Of a stretch of DNA of 64,000 nucleotides, positions 23,152 to 35,198 are shown in pieces (the first letter of the stretch is position 1; each line of letters starts with the position of its first letter). The notes under the pieces are model-generated. The model did not search any database and was not told where the DNA came from. It worked only from the letters and a program-made list of their open reading frames with translations. The stretch is from Alisma plantago-aquatica (Eukaryota > Streptophyta > Magnoliopsida > Alismatales > Alismataceae): the NCBI GenBank assembly GCA_963693085.1, contig OY856409.1, forward strand, positions 518,344,303 to 518,408,302, read 5' to 3'. Both the position numbers and the translations under genes were made by a program.

Positions 23152-24649
23152 TGATGCGTGTAAACTACATGTACAAAACACAAGTGCACGTCTTGAAGTA
23201 ATATAGGCCAAAAGAGGCTCAGATATCAAACTCAGGGAAAAGTGAGTTCAAAGACTACTACTAACTATGACCTGATCAACTAGACCTAATAAAGAGGTGA
23301 TTGGTTGATTAAAAAACTAATTGCAAGAAATTAAAACTAGATTATTGGGATTGTGTTCACAGATGGAATGGATTCCTTAGGATTACAATTTCACCACAGT
23401 TTATAGTGCAATTAATACTATTTATTAACATTCAGTTCTCCTAACCCTGGACCAAGGGGTCTGTAGCAAGAATCACCCACTCTTACAATGTGGTTAACTA
23501 CCTAATCTACTACAAATCCCACTCTCATAGCGATTTAGTTATTATTTAGGTTCTTTAATGATACTTTGGGCTACTTCCATCACAGTTGTAAGTCTTCTCC
23601 TGAAGCGTGATCAAGGCTATGTACATCTACAAACTTTCCAACCCTTAATCCCTATCTTGAGAGATTAACGGTCTAGTAAATTACCTATGGTGATCAGGCA
23701 CAAATAATTCATGAAACAATTGTAAAAGTATGTCCACAAATTAGGGAAACTTAAACATTAACTCATAAATGTCAATTATAGTACAAAATCAGGCTACTCT
23801 TAGGTCCTAAGGAACAAGGGGATTAGCCCTGCATGATTTCCATTGTCATACGCATAGAGAGAATAAAGGAAAAATTAGGGAAACATTTAAAAAACTAAAG
23901 TATCCCATGGTGAAGCTGGTCTGAATGACTCTTTCTGATAAATGGAGTGATTTGTAGTATTCTGGATATAGATCTATCCACTTGAGGTGCCCGAATCATC
24001 CAAAACGTGGCCTTCTTCTCTTATTTCTTCTCTCCCGACTCTCAACTATCATGTACTGAAAAAGAATGTCAACTCTAGGTATGACCGCACTCCACTTTAG
24101 TCATAGGATTGACTTAGGACATCATTAAGTCACGGCCATCGGATGAATTATGATCTTTAATCTGAACTGATCACGCCAAGTCAGTACCACTAACAAGGTG
24201 TTAGTAGTACTAAGACCTTCTTAGCTTCACGATCCTTTGTAAATTGTCGGTACCACTGACGAAGGCGTCAGTAGCACCGGGGTTTTTCCTGACATCTCCT
24301 ATTGAATTTCCTAGTTCAAGTTGATACCACCTACTTGGGAGTCGATACCATTGAGTTTCTATGATTCAACCCTATTCCTTTTCTTCTAATGTCGGTACCA
24401 CCAAAAGGCCTACCGGTAGTACTGAGATGATTTAATTCTTGTCAATTTTCCTAAATTAAATAGGAAAGAACATAAGCTCCACAAATAATGATAAATCAAT
24501 ATGGGACAATAAAAAATGAATATTTGATGCAATTAAGTGTCACAGTCTAATAATGATATACCATGCACAAATAATATCAAAATGAGCAATAAGTGCAAAA
24601 AATGCATAGTAAAATAGTATGTGAAAAGCAAAAATTAATCAGTGCATCA
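23152..24649 (-). repeat. Athila-B 5' LTR
   Basis: This 1498-bp block is homologous to 12172-13624 with many substitutions and an extra stretch near 23242-23270. It contains the word cluster at 24180-24425 (for example GTCGGTACCACTGAC with GTCAGTAGCACCGGG) and ends AGTGCATCA directly before the duplication CAAGA (24650-24654). Confidence 0.9.
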
Positions 24650-24654
24650 CAAGA

Positions 24655-26338
24655 TCAACAACATATGCACTATTAGATCAACCATATGTATCAGTAACAA
24701 CATGCACAGGCAAATAGGAACCCCCAATGGAGGGAAGACTATTGGGGTTCCATTTTTGCATATCTAGAGACTTCCCCTCCCCCGCTTACAAACTATTGGG
24801 GTCATTATTACCAGCACCTCCCTCATCAGGCTAGCCCTCCAGCATAGGAAGATCTCCACTAGGTGACACCACCATTATAGGATCCACTGGTACCATGATC
24901 ATCTACCCTATAATTCCTAGACTTTAATGTCATGTTGAGGACAAATGATTCAAAAGTTTGGGGTGGTAGGGTGGTATGCCCTTTTTGTTCAGCTTATTTT
25001 AGTCAAACATGTTTCACCTTGTCCTACCCATTTTGTGATGACATTATCCTATCTAGCATAGGTTTCTTTTTGTTTGCATACATGCATATCACGTAGTTCA
25101 AATCCATTCATTTTTGCATAATTTTTCAAAATATTTGTTCTTCATGTCATACATTGCATCTCATGTAGATATTTGGTAATTTCATATGTTTTCGTTAGGA
25201 TTTGATTGCTTTATGCTTTTCATTTTCTTAATGTAGGTTAGATGTTATTGAGTGCAAATTGGCACAATTTTGGCTATTTTTTCCCAAATTTGGAAATTCT
25301 TTCCTAAAATCTTGTGTTGACTTAATCTCCACCTTTTGAACTAAAAATCTTGATATATGACAAATGCATGTTACATTTCTATGTTCTATTGCTAAATGTT
25401 CTTAATTGTTGGCATTCTACATATGAATCACTTCTCTTGTGTTTGTGAATGGTTCGGTTGAATTGTGATACAAGCAAGCTATGAATGCTTACGGTTTGTG
25501 GAATCTCGGCATAGAAGTGTGATTTTAATATTGCTCACTCATGTGACATGACATTATTTGATAAAGTGTTGGAGTAATTTTCATGCAGAAGATTTTATGT
25601 TGAGAACCACATTAGAGACCCCGCTTTGATGTGACTTTTCTCTCATCATCTTCTTACCTTTCTGCCTCATGAAAGGATTCCAAAGCACACATATTCAACC
25701 TTGGCCACCTCTAAAAGTTTGGGGTGGACATATTCTTATCTCCCCACTTCACTATCACCACCATATGCCCTAGATACACCAAGGGCAAAGAAAAAGGAAA
25801 GAAAATATGCAAAAAGAAAATAAAAGATGCTCTTATATAATAGCATCCAAATAAATAAAATATGAGTGTTGTATGTAATAGCACTCCAACCTCTTACCAC
25901 AACCCTTTCTTTTATTTTCATACCCATTGAGCTAGGAAACATCAAACCTATCTCACTTCACCCCTTTTCTATACCCATGTGGGTCAGATGGTGTGGTTTG
26001 AAGTATGAAATTGAATGCATGAATGTGAAATAGCACTGCTACTCATCATTGATTACCACCACAATGAAATGGTTTGCTCACAGCTACATGAAAGCCATAT
26101 GTATTGATTGTGTGTTCTATGCCCTATATTTGAAGTGTGTATGCTCAAAGCTCTTTTCATGATTGGTTTGTGAAAGTGGAGAGGAGAGAGGTAGAACACA
26201 TGTACTTAGTCACCTTTAAGCCCATTTAGTCAATAATAACTTGTTGCAATGCATTTATCATTTTTTTTGTTGAAAGAAATTGAAGAAAGATTAAGTTGGA
26301 GGATACTTGAGGATAAGTATGTTTTAAGTTTGGGGTGG
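24655..26338 (+). other. Athila-A env-like 3' end and 3' untranslated region
   Basis: The env-like sequence interrupted at 12171 continues here with a Gln/His- and then Pro-rich coding sense up to about 24900. The phrase GAGGACAAATGATTCAAAAG then GTTTGGGGTGG at about 24931-24964 is typical of the Athila 3' region. Similar TTTGGGGTGG tracts recur at 25717 and 26328. The last, AAGTTTGGGGTGG at 26327-26338, directly abuts the 3' LTR and is the likely polypurine tract. Short open frames at 25736-25945 and 26230-26451 have no recognisable content. Confidence 0.6.
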
Positions 26339-26665
26339 TGATGCAACCCTATTTTAGGGCTCCATATTATGTCTTTTTGTATCTTAATCACATCTAAACA
26401 TGTTAGAATACAAGTTAGTTCCCTCAACATGCATAATTCAGTCAAATGCACTTATGGACATTCTCTTTATGTTTTTCAGGTACTTGGACCATGCCTTGGA
26501 TGGAGGAGAGAGAAAAAATGTATTCTAGGATTCCTCCACCCATGGAGGGGTCCAATGAAGGCCCCAAAGCTCCCTCAACCTATGCCTAGTGGACAAGAGT
26601 CAACTCAAGCAAAGCCGTCCATGGATCCCAAACAATGAAGTGGAAAGTGCAAGCAAAGGAGTCAA

Positions 26666-27059
26666 CACAGTCATGGTGACACGAAACTACCATGATGTGA
26701 ATATCAAAAATCATAGCAGATCATAGGTCCATCAATGCCAAAGCAACCTCAACAACATGGTCATACTAGCCAGCATGATCGTGTGAAGAAGACCCCATCA
26801 TGTTCATGCCAGCCAGAATGATTGTGTTGTCTAGGAGTAGAACAACCATTCTGATTCGAATGATCAAGTCACCAACTCACCCAACATGTTTGTCCTACCC
26901 AGCACGACTGTGCTACCTAGCCCCCAACATGACCATCATGCCCAGCACAGTCATGCTTCCCAGCCTCCTTTCCCCCACATTCGAACTATAACTTTACCTC
27001 CACCCAGAAAGTTTGTTCCCTACTAGCACGACCGTTTTGGGGAGCATAGTCGTTTTGCC
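26666..27059 (+). promoter_or_regulatory. U3 cluster of CATGATCGTG / CACGACTGTG word pairs
   Basis: About six units pair words of the type AACATGGTCATAC with CAGCATGATCGTGTG, CATCATGTTCATGCC with CAGAATGATTGTGTTG, AACATGTTTGTCC with CAGCACGACTGTGC, and CAACATGACCATC with CAGCACAGTCATGC. The last is AGCACGACCGTTTTGG with AGCATAGTCGTTTTGC. The second word of most pairs follows GCCAG or CCCAG. The cluster starts about 330 bp into the LTR and ends about 70 bp before a TATA box at 27130. Confidence 0.6.
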
Positions 27060-28115
27060 ACCTAAAACCCTACTTTTTCTACACTATTCTACCCAAACTA
27101 CCATCACTTAACATGATGCTTAACACATACATATATATACTAGGGTGGCAGATGTAGCACAAAGGTTAGCCATTATTACACCCTCTTTAGCATTAAATAA
27201 GCTCTCACCTACCCCCATCCATCATCGACTCCATTTTCACCTTCCCCTACCTCAAAACCCTAGTTTTCTGGGTTTACACCACAAAACCTCATATTTCAAT
27301 GTCATCTGCCTACCTTGGAGGAAGGTGCTCGAGCTACAACATCTAGGAGGTGAAGAAGAAGGATCTTCCATAGATTTCCATGGACATCTACCTCTTTATT
27401 CTCTCTCTTTTTCTATTTTGTTTGTTCATGTGTAGCTAAGCCCCTTGTAGTGGGTTGTTTGGGCTTAAAATGTTACTTTAATACCATGTTGGGGGAATGT
27501 ATATTGTAAACTCAATATTTTCAGTCTATGATGATTGCTTTCTACTTCTATCTTATTTCCCATGATGTTATTTATGATTGGTGCTTAAAAACCTAATTTG
27601 CTTGTGGTTTTATGATTGAAACCACCTAAGTCTGGGAGAATATATCATATGTGAGGCTATCTTGGGATTAGCTCCTAGGTCCAAATAGTATATCCCTAGC
27701 TAGCACCCCATCTTCTCACACACATATCCCTTCTCCTACTCATTGATGTGAGATCTAAGTAGCTAGTGTAGGATTTTTTAGTGTAATTGCCTAGGAGTTT
27801 ACTAAAAGCTAGATGGAGAATAGTGTTAGGTGAAATACCCTCACCTCTACTCCCCATTCCTACCTTTAGCTCCCAATTTCCCTAAGCACTCTTACCCTAG
27901 AAACCTAGATTAGTCAAATCCAATTAAAATTCCACCTAAACTTAGTCCAATTGAGCTTCGTAAGGCTAGGCTAGGGTGTGCAAGGGTGTAGTTCCCCTTC
28001 ACACACTCTACTCTATCCATGGCCAGCCAATAGTATAGGGTGATTCCATTACATTTGACTAATTGTTTGGTTTAGCAATCTAGAATGAATTGTTAGGTTT
28101 TGCATAGTATGTTCT

Positions 28116-28950
28116 TGTAACATCCCATGATTTAAGACCTCGGATAAAATGCTCTTATAAGGAATGATTGGACTACCCATATCACCAAGGTGCAACTCCT
28201 TTTCTGGGAGCCCATCACTAAAAAACTCCATAGTTAAGTGTGCTCAATTTGGAGTAGTACTAGGATGGGTGACCAGTCGGGAAGCTGATCCTGGCTTGCG
28301 CGCGAGTGAGGACAAAGTGCGTAGTTAAGGATAGTGGTGGCATGTGGGGCCAGTCGTCATTCCTGAAACTCTACTAGAGCCTTGGGCACTGGGCCCAGGT
28401 GTTACAAATGGTATCAGAGCCAATTCCCTTCCAGTAGGTGGGGCCCACATGGGCATGTGGCATGCCAGTCTTGAGCTGTGCGGTCTAGGCATGTAGGAAA
28501 GGGTTGTCCATGGTTGACGTAGCCACCCTTGCATTAGTATTCCGTGATCAGGAGCTGGGTGTCCATGGGCCATTGTGGGTCTGCACTAAAATGGGGAAGA
28601 GATTATGAGGTCTTATAGTTGAGCCTTGACGAGGACGTCAAGAGTCTAAGTGGGGGAGATTGTAACATCTCAGGATTTGAGGCCTTGGATAACATGCTCT
28701 TATAAGGAATGATTGTACTACCCATATCACCAAGGTGCACCTCCTTTTTTGGGAGCCCATCACTAAAGAACTCCACAGTTAAGCGTGCTCGGCTTGGAGT
28801 AGTACTAGGATGATGACCAGTCGGGAAGCTGATCCTGGCTTGTACGCGAGTGAGGACAAAGTGCACAGTTAAGGCTAGTGGTGGACTCTGGGGCTAGTCG
28901 TCATTCCTGAAACTCTACTAGAGCCTTGGGCACTGGGCTCGGGTGTTACA
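28116..28950 (+). mobile_element. Cassandra TRIM copy 1 (5S-like LTRs)
   Basis: Two LTRs of about 290 bp (28116-28406 and 28661-28950), each TGTAACATC to GTGTTACA, flank 254 bp. A PBS matching initiator tRNA-Met (TGGTATCAGAGCC, 28409-28421) and a polypurine tract (GTGGGGGAGAT, 28650-28660) are perfect. Each LTR contains a 5S-rRNA-like stretch including CCCATCACTAAAGAACTCC, AGTTAAGCGTGCTC and AGTAGTACTAGGATGGGTG, that is, the 5S internal control region. This is the definition of Cassandra, a non-coding terminal-repeat element in miniature that depends on other elements. It sits in the Athila-A LTR. The flanks GTTCT and GTCCC compare with a single GTCCC at the empty site in Athila-D (62052-62056). 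Confidence 0.93.
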
Positions 28951-29589
28951 GTCCCCCCCCCAAACTAATATCTTAGTATCATTTCCCCAAACAACCCACC
29001 TTTCTTTAACATTGCTTAAACCCATCTTGCTCACTTAGCTTTTTCTTACTAGTTCATGCTTGCTTTGTTTAAATGATACTTAGTTAATTCCCTTGTTCTT
29101 GTTGTTTAACCCTTACTAGGGAAGTTAGTGCATCTTTTTGCACATGCTCTTATAAGGAATGATTGTACTACCCATATCACCAAGGTGCACCTCCTTTTCT
29201 GGGAGCCCATCACTAAAGAACTCCACAGTTAAGCGTGCTCGGCTTGGAGTAGTACTAGGATGATTACCAGTCGGGAAGTTGATCCTGGCTTGCACGTGAG
29301 TGAGGACAAAGTGCACATTTAAGGCTAGTGGTGGACTCTGGGGCTAGTCATCATTCTTGAAACTCTACTAGAGCCTTGGGCACTGGGCTCGGGTGTTACA
29401 GTCCCCCCCAAACTAATATCTTAGTATCATTTCCCCAAACAACCCACCTTTTTTTAACATTGCTTAAACCCATCTTGCTCACTTAGCTTTTTCTTACTAG
29501 TTCATGCTTGCTTTGTTTAAATGATACTTAGTTAATTCCCTTGTTCTTGTTGTTTAACCCTTACTAGGGTAGTTAGTGCATCTTTTTGC
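28692..29589 (+). repeat. Tandem duplication of 450 bp spanning a Cassandra LTR and its flank
   Basis: The segment starting ACATGCTCTTATAAGG at 28692 is repeated starting at 29142, a period of 450 bp. Each unit holds the last about 259 bp of the Cassandra 3' LTR plus about 190 bp of adjoining Athila-A LTR ending CATCTTTTTGC. The copies are nearly identical, so the event is more recent than the Cassandra insertion. It creates an extra, headless Cassandra LTR at 29142-29400 with its own 5S-like sequence. Confidence 0.9.
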
Positions 29590-30028
29590 TTAATCTAGAT
29601 AGTGGTAGTTTATAACTCTAATTGCTTTATTGACTTAATTGCTAGTCTAGTGTAGTGTTGTGCTCTTGCTTAGATAGTTGTTTTCCTTGTCTATTAGAAT
29701 TAACATGCTTACCTAGGGTTAAATTAGGATTTTGTTTGGCTTTATTGTCCTACTTCCTTTCTTGTTTAATTGCTTGCATATTAGTGTAATCAACCCAAAT
29801 TAAGATTAAGCCCTAAAAATCCTAATCTTCACTTTAGGAACATAGCCCATGCTAACTAAGCTCTAGTACCCCCCCTCCTCTCCCTACAGATCAACCCTTA
29901 TCTTGCCACTTGCCTATACTATAACACAACCATGTGTGCTTACGAGTAAAGTGTGATTGGTCTAAGTGAGTGTGTTAGACTAGGTCCTTATAATTTCCAA
30001 AGATCTTAGTGTATAAAAAAATGCACCA

Positions 30029-30332
30029 TATCTCTACATATATGATTTTTCTAGATTAATTATAATAACCAAAAATGATTTTATTTATACATTCACACAT
30101 CTTTTATATGCTATGGTGATCACTTAGTAATTTTTTAGTTATAAATGGAATTTTAAAATTTTATACTTTATAAATAAAATAGTTAACCTCAATGACCGCT
30201 TGAACATCATTAGAACATTTTATGTCTAGGGGAGTCATTCTTGAGTGAGAAGTCTCTAGTACATATATCATCTTTAGCATCGATTATAATAGCTCTATAA
30301 TGCTTGTTTTTTACTAACACCTAAGTGGGTGT
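30029..30332. other. AT-rich spacer between Athila-A LTR and CACTA element
   Basis: About 300 bp with no coding sense or repeat that I recognise. It would be the sequence flanking Athila-A, but no duplication can be tested because the Athila-A 5' end is missing. Confidence 0.4.
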
Positions 30333-32569
30333 CACTACACCTAAGGCCCTTTTGCAGTTAATTTTGTGGGCAAGGAAAAAGTAACGACATAGGTTCATCA
30401 TCAATTTCTATGAAATATAAATAGACACTCGGAACGATATCAGTGTCAGGTACTGCTCTATGCCATCAGTTTTTGACAAGGAACAGATGTTATAGTCAAA
30501 CCTCTATCGTCGGTGTCCCTAATCAAAACCAATGAAATATGTACTTTTCCCTCTTTAAAACTAAAAAGTAATGCCTTCAGTTTCTTTAGAAAATTGATAC
30601 TATAAACTAGTTGTGTTGTCGGTTTCTTGTAAAAATTGACACTATAGGTCAACTGGTAGCACGATCATGCTAGGAAGCGCGACATTTTAGAATAGCTATT
30701 TTGTCAGTTTATCAAGAAAAATGATGACACAGTTGGTCTATAGCATCAATTTTCTAAAGAAAGTGGCGACGAAGATCTACATTGTCATTTTTTGTAACAA
30801 ACAACGCTCATGTATGTTTTTTATAACAAGTATACAACCTCTTGTTGGCTATTTATCAGGGTGTAGAACATGTAGTTCATTAGAACTGTAGGTTCCATCA
30901 TGTGTTCATCTTAAGAACAGACCAGCACACCTATAAAACCAACAATAACAGACACATACACAACTCATCCATGCACATACATTTCCATTCTTCTATTCCA
31001 TTCACTTCAATACCTAATTCCATTCTCTTGCACATACGCAGTTGTGAAAACACAAATACAAGATCCATTCTCCAATTCCGATCACATGCCATGTAAAAGT
31101 ACAATTATCATTGTATTTATTCATCTTCACATTCATTCACACACATGTATATATACACACGTCATTCACATATGCACTAACAATTCATTTTCATCAAATT
31201 TAAAGTTATAAAAAGTCATAACCACCACATGAATATAGAAATATGACATCAAGGTTTAGAAAAGTCATATTTATTCTCAATCAAATTTAAGATTGAATTC
31301 CTTAATGAAGGTGTGTTCCCATCCTTGTCGTATCTCATATGTCTCTTCTTTTGTATAGGGATTTAACCTGTCAAACAGCTGCAAAGAGAAAGACATAATT
31401 CAAGAGTTTGATTTATTTTTTTCATATTATCAAATGGGAATATTTAATTATGATGATCTAGACTATATAGATTGCCTTTTGTATACAATGGATGTCTAGT
31501 GCCACCTTTCTGACAATCAGGTTCATATATCGCATCAAATAGTATTTTCTTGCCCAACCATTGTCTTGTATAGGGAACTATAAATTTACAGTTATGTGAA
31601 ATGTTAATAACTAAAAGTAAGCATAGTTGACATATATATGCATTAGAGTTAGAAAATTTACCTCAACATTATTCCAAATTGATAGTTTCTTTTTCTTATC
31701 TACCTTTCCTCCAACCTTTTTGAATTCATTTATAGCCTTGTAAGTTAAAGTAACATGATTAATTGAATTAGTAATTAGTCATGTAATAAATGATGCATAT
31801 TAATATATATTGATAGATATAAAATTTAGTCATGTAAATAATGCCTTTATCATTGTGTCTCCCCCATTATCTACTTTGTCACTAGAAGGATCTAGATAAT
31901 ACACAGTTAGTGTCTCGATATCACTTTAAATGGCAACACCCATTGATATTTACTGAGTGAAAAAAGGCAAACAAAATAAAACTCAAGATCCACAATAAAA
32001 TGTAGTTCATAAGTCAAACTTATAAGCAAAGTGCCTGAAACTTATCCAACATGAAAGGAGATATAATCACGCACTTTCTCGCATTACCAAAATATTGAAT
32101 CTGGTAGAGAATTAATCACTAAAAGAATTTTGGATCTATATCTACACGGCTAATCAATGATGTAACTAGAAATGCCACATATGTTAATGCAAACTCTCCA
32201 CACACCTTATATAAATAGCTGGAAAACATATATGTATGCATTAATATATAAATAAACAGATCAAAATATATAGAACAAGGTTTCTAGCCATGAGATCTCA
32301 CTGTATCCAAAGTTCTATCACAATTGTATTCAACCAAGCATAAGTAAATAGCTCTAAATGCTTGCTAAGAAACGCTAGTATCTAGAGATTGACCAACAGT
32401 GTCCTCCTTAATATGGGCCATCATAGTCGACCCTTCTTCTAAGTCACTTAGTCACAGTGTCAACCCCCTGAACCTAGGACCTAGCAAGTCCAATAGGTCC
32501 TTTGCAATCCAAACAAGTAATTGAGGAGGAACCAAAGGACAAAATTTAGGGGGTTTCTTAGGTGTTGTG

Positions 32570-32573
<4 letters not shown>

Positions 32574-32620
<47 letters not shown>

Positions 32621-32630
32621 CATATATATA
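32574..32630. repeat. Microsatellite (CA)n(TA)n
   Basis: About 35 bp of pure CA dinucleotide passes directly into about 22 bp of mostly TA/CATA. It lies in a noncoding part of the CACTA element (31100-33800) where no domain was recognised. It is likely length-variable. Confidence 0.95.
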
Positions 32631-33849
32631 TTCTCAGATCAATTGTTATTTATATACACAAGTAGAAAAGAATCACAAATAAAAATGCAATGAAAATATA
32701 GCATACATCAATATAGATAACTCCCAATTTGGTCATGCAACCATGCCACCTTCCACATCACCTATCATCTTGTGGTTGGGTTGGGCATGCGATCATGGTG
32801 TCTCTTTCCATGTGCCATAGACAACCCTGATAGACACACGAACTGCATCAGTGGGCACTTGAACACCATGAATCATATCACTTGCAAAGGGTGGGTAAGC
32901 CTTGCCCAGTGCATCAACATATTCTTCTAGTAAAATACTGCATGACCTCAACCCCTACAAATTTGTATATAGTGTCATATACACCTAAACACAAACATAT
33001 TATAAATTTACCTAAAAGACTATTATATCAAAAAATACTTACATCAACTTGCCCATGGGATTAGTCTCGAACACCTATGTCGTTAGGGGGAGTCTGCTTG
33101 GTATGAAGAGTGGGGCAACGTAGGTACTTTCATAGGAGGTTGAGACTAAGAAGCCTGATATTGCCTCATTATGTCATCTATTTCCTTTGCAATCATGTCT
33201 GGCAACTGTGCTTATGACAATCCTCCTTTATTGACAGATTTGTGCTTCTCTAATGATCCAAAATGGGATCTTATACAAACATCAGCCCTAACACATCCAA
33301 GATGCTCTCTAGAGTACCAGAGCAACTGTCAATAATCCCTTTGGTCCTCAGGGATGAACTTGTGTTCTTTTATTTGCTTGTAGTATTCCTACTAATCATC
33401 ATCAACAATAATTCTTCAGTAACATAATAGTCAAGGTCAAAAATTAGCATGCACTCTTAGAGTTGAATTTTACCATATTTGCAGCCATCTCAGCAGTTGC
33501 GGGGCTGGGTATATCTCCAGATTGGTTTGTCCCTGTAGCTATTCACTCCTCATGGAGAAGTAAAGGTATAAGAGTGGTAGAAGACTCAACAGACCAAAGA
33601 GTAGGCTTCTTAGAAGAAGACACTTCCAGTCTCTTTTGCCTCTACATTGAGTAGTCACCTAGACCCAAGTTGTGGTCATGCACATTCTTTGCACGCCCTT
33701 CTTTTTTAACAATATGTAAATCTTAGTTGATACAAACTATATGTTAAATATGTAATACATTGAAGTCATAAGAATGTATTTTTACATTATATAATACATT
33801 GAATTCATCTTATTTAAGCATAAGAATATATGTACAAATAAAGGATGCT

Positions 33850-34060
33850 CGATACTTGAATTCATCTACTTGTCTTGAAGCAACAAATGCTTCCCACACC
33901 TTCGGGTCAATATAGGCCCATTTCTCAGTGACATACTTCTGCTTGTTGTTGCTCACTATTTATCCTCTTGCATACTTTTCGTATAGTTCCTTAATATCCT
34001 CCCACAATGTTGTATCACCTTTTTATGATGTAGTTTTCATCAAGGTCAAAGATGCTCTGT
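33850..34060 (-). pseudogene. CACTA second protein fragment (plant En/Spm transposase-like)
   Basis: On the minus strand two nearby pieces read GDTTLWEDIKELYEKYARG and, further downstream, WAYIDPKVWEAFVASRQ followed by a basic stretch. This resembles the conserved 'W..D...W..FV..R' block of the plant Ptta/En/Spm transposase family encoded 3' of TNP2 in many CACTA elements. Stops separate the pieces. The surrounding 33400-34500 has only short frames. The assignment is by motif only. Confidence 0.45.
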
Positions 34061-34913
34061 AAGATTTCATATACTCAATGGTATTTTTCTAAAAGTAGAA
34101 TTTGGAATATCTTTAAATTTTTTAATATCTCACGCATAAATCTTTCCATATGTAGTTTTTACTGGAAGGGTCACCTTTATGACAAGATTCTATTGTTATC
34201 TCCAATTTTTTGTGAGTAATACCCCCTAGATATTGTGTAAAAGTATTGTGATTCTTCCCGGTAGGATTTTCTACATCTTCAAAGACAAATCTCAACTTTG
34301 TTCCTTTACCTCTTTACGCTACTAACTTGTTCATCAGAGTGATGCATGTTTTACATGCATGATTATGATGTTCCTCTACAAATCCAATAAGATCCTTTGG
34401 GTGCACATCCTCAGGATGCTCATCCTAAAATTTTTGAGGAACACGTATAACTGATAGAGAAGGTAAAATTCACATCTATGTAATAATTGCGTTAGAGAAT
34501 GCAAAATGCACATCTATGTAATGAAACAATACAACTATATCCATCGTGGTGCTCATCCTCACGCTGCACATTGTCATCGTTCTCATCCTCACCATCAATC
34601 GCCATAAAAATGCCATATTGAAAATAGTCAATGAATGAAATAGGTGTGATAAAGTGTAAAATGCACATGTCACATTTGAAACATATATAACTGTTATAAA
34701 GAATGTAAAATGCACATCTCGCATTTAAAAATAAAATGTATGCCTCTAGTATTGGTTGGATCTTTGATTCATTAAAATTCCTTTTGTGTGATCTCCGCAT
34801 AGAAATAAGTCGGCGTTAGCTTCAACATATGGTGTTGGCAAGCCAACTGAGAATGGACTAAAGTCATCATACTTGTCATAGTACTCTTCTTTATATATAA
34901 GATCTGCAATGAA

Positions 34914-35198
34914 CTACCTCTTCTCATGAAGAATGACAAACCATCTTAAATTTTCATGATCATCGACGTAGAATACTTGCTTCTCATGTGATGTCAATAT
35001 GAATGGTTCACCCTTCTCGCCAATCTTTTCAACATTTAGTAATATGAAACCCAATTCATCCACTAAAACTTCTTTGGTGTTATCAACCCAATTACACCTA
35101 AAGATGGAAACTCTAACATTTATGTAGTAAAACTCCCGTATGTATTCAATGACACCATAATAAGACATTTTGGTTTCATGTGGACTCTCATCCTTCAA
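34914..35198 (-). pseudogene. DUF4216 domain of CACTA transposase
   Basis: The 94-codon frame contains SYYGVIEYIREFYYINVRV, FRCNWVD, VDELGFILLNVEKIG, PFILTSHEKQVFYVDD and LRWFVIL in the order and spacing of DUF4216, the domain that follows DUF4218 in CACTA transposases. It is one of the better preserved parts of the element. Its biochemical role is not known. It lies downstream of DUF4218 on the same strand, as expected. Confidence 0.8.

Larger units (their letters stand above)
12172..24649 (-). mobile_element. Athila-B: Ty3/gypsy element lacking RT-integrase, nested in Athila-A
   Basis: Two direct LTRs (12172-13624 and 23152-24649), both TGATGCGTG to GTGCATCA, flank an internal region on the minus strand. 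In element order it has a PBS near 23148-23130, a broken gag (about 22985-21115), a protease remnant (about 21010-20640), the post-pol motif at 20596-20583, a word cluster at 20454-20209, a long noncoding region interrupted by a LINE, and a polypurine tract at 13639-13625. No RT, RNase H or integrase is readable between protease and the post-pol motif, so this is a pol-deleted, non-autonomous derivative. The flanking CAAGA duplication and the env-like sequence resuming outside show insertion into Athila-A. The LTRs have diverged clearly, with many substitutions and indels, so the insertion is old. Confidence 0.9.
26339..30028 (+). repeat. Athila-A 3' LTR with Cassandra insertion and tandem duplication
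   Basis: The LTR begins TGATGCAACCC, right after the polypurine tract, and ends ATGCACCA. It is co-linear with the Athila-D LTR (60172-62698). Examples of matches are the TACTAGGGTGGCAGATGTA region, ACCATGTTGGGGGAA and GAGTGTGTTAGACTAGGTCC. Subtracting the 835-bp Cassandra and the 450-bp duplication leaves about 2.4 kb, close to the 2527 bp of Athila-D. A TATA box is at 27130-27139 and the word cluster at 26666-27059. The open frame 27145-27435 just after the TATA is probably an untranslated leader. Confidence 0.85.

Noticed and set aside
27145..27435. Open frame of 96 codons after the Athila-A TATA box as a small gene
   Set aside because: It lies in the transcribed leader of an LTR, has no recognisable domain, and the corresponding frame is not maintained in the sister Athila-D LTR region.
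28116..29400. Genuine 5S rRNA genes
   Set aside because: The 5S-like segments lie within LTRs that have PBS, PPT and terminal repeats, and they are diverged and incomplete, so they are Cassandra LTRs and not a 5S array.
30902..31096. His/Asn-rich 64-codon open frame
   Set aside because: It consists of low-complexity ACATTCA-type sequence without a domain, in a noncoding part of the CACTA element.
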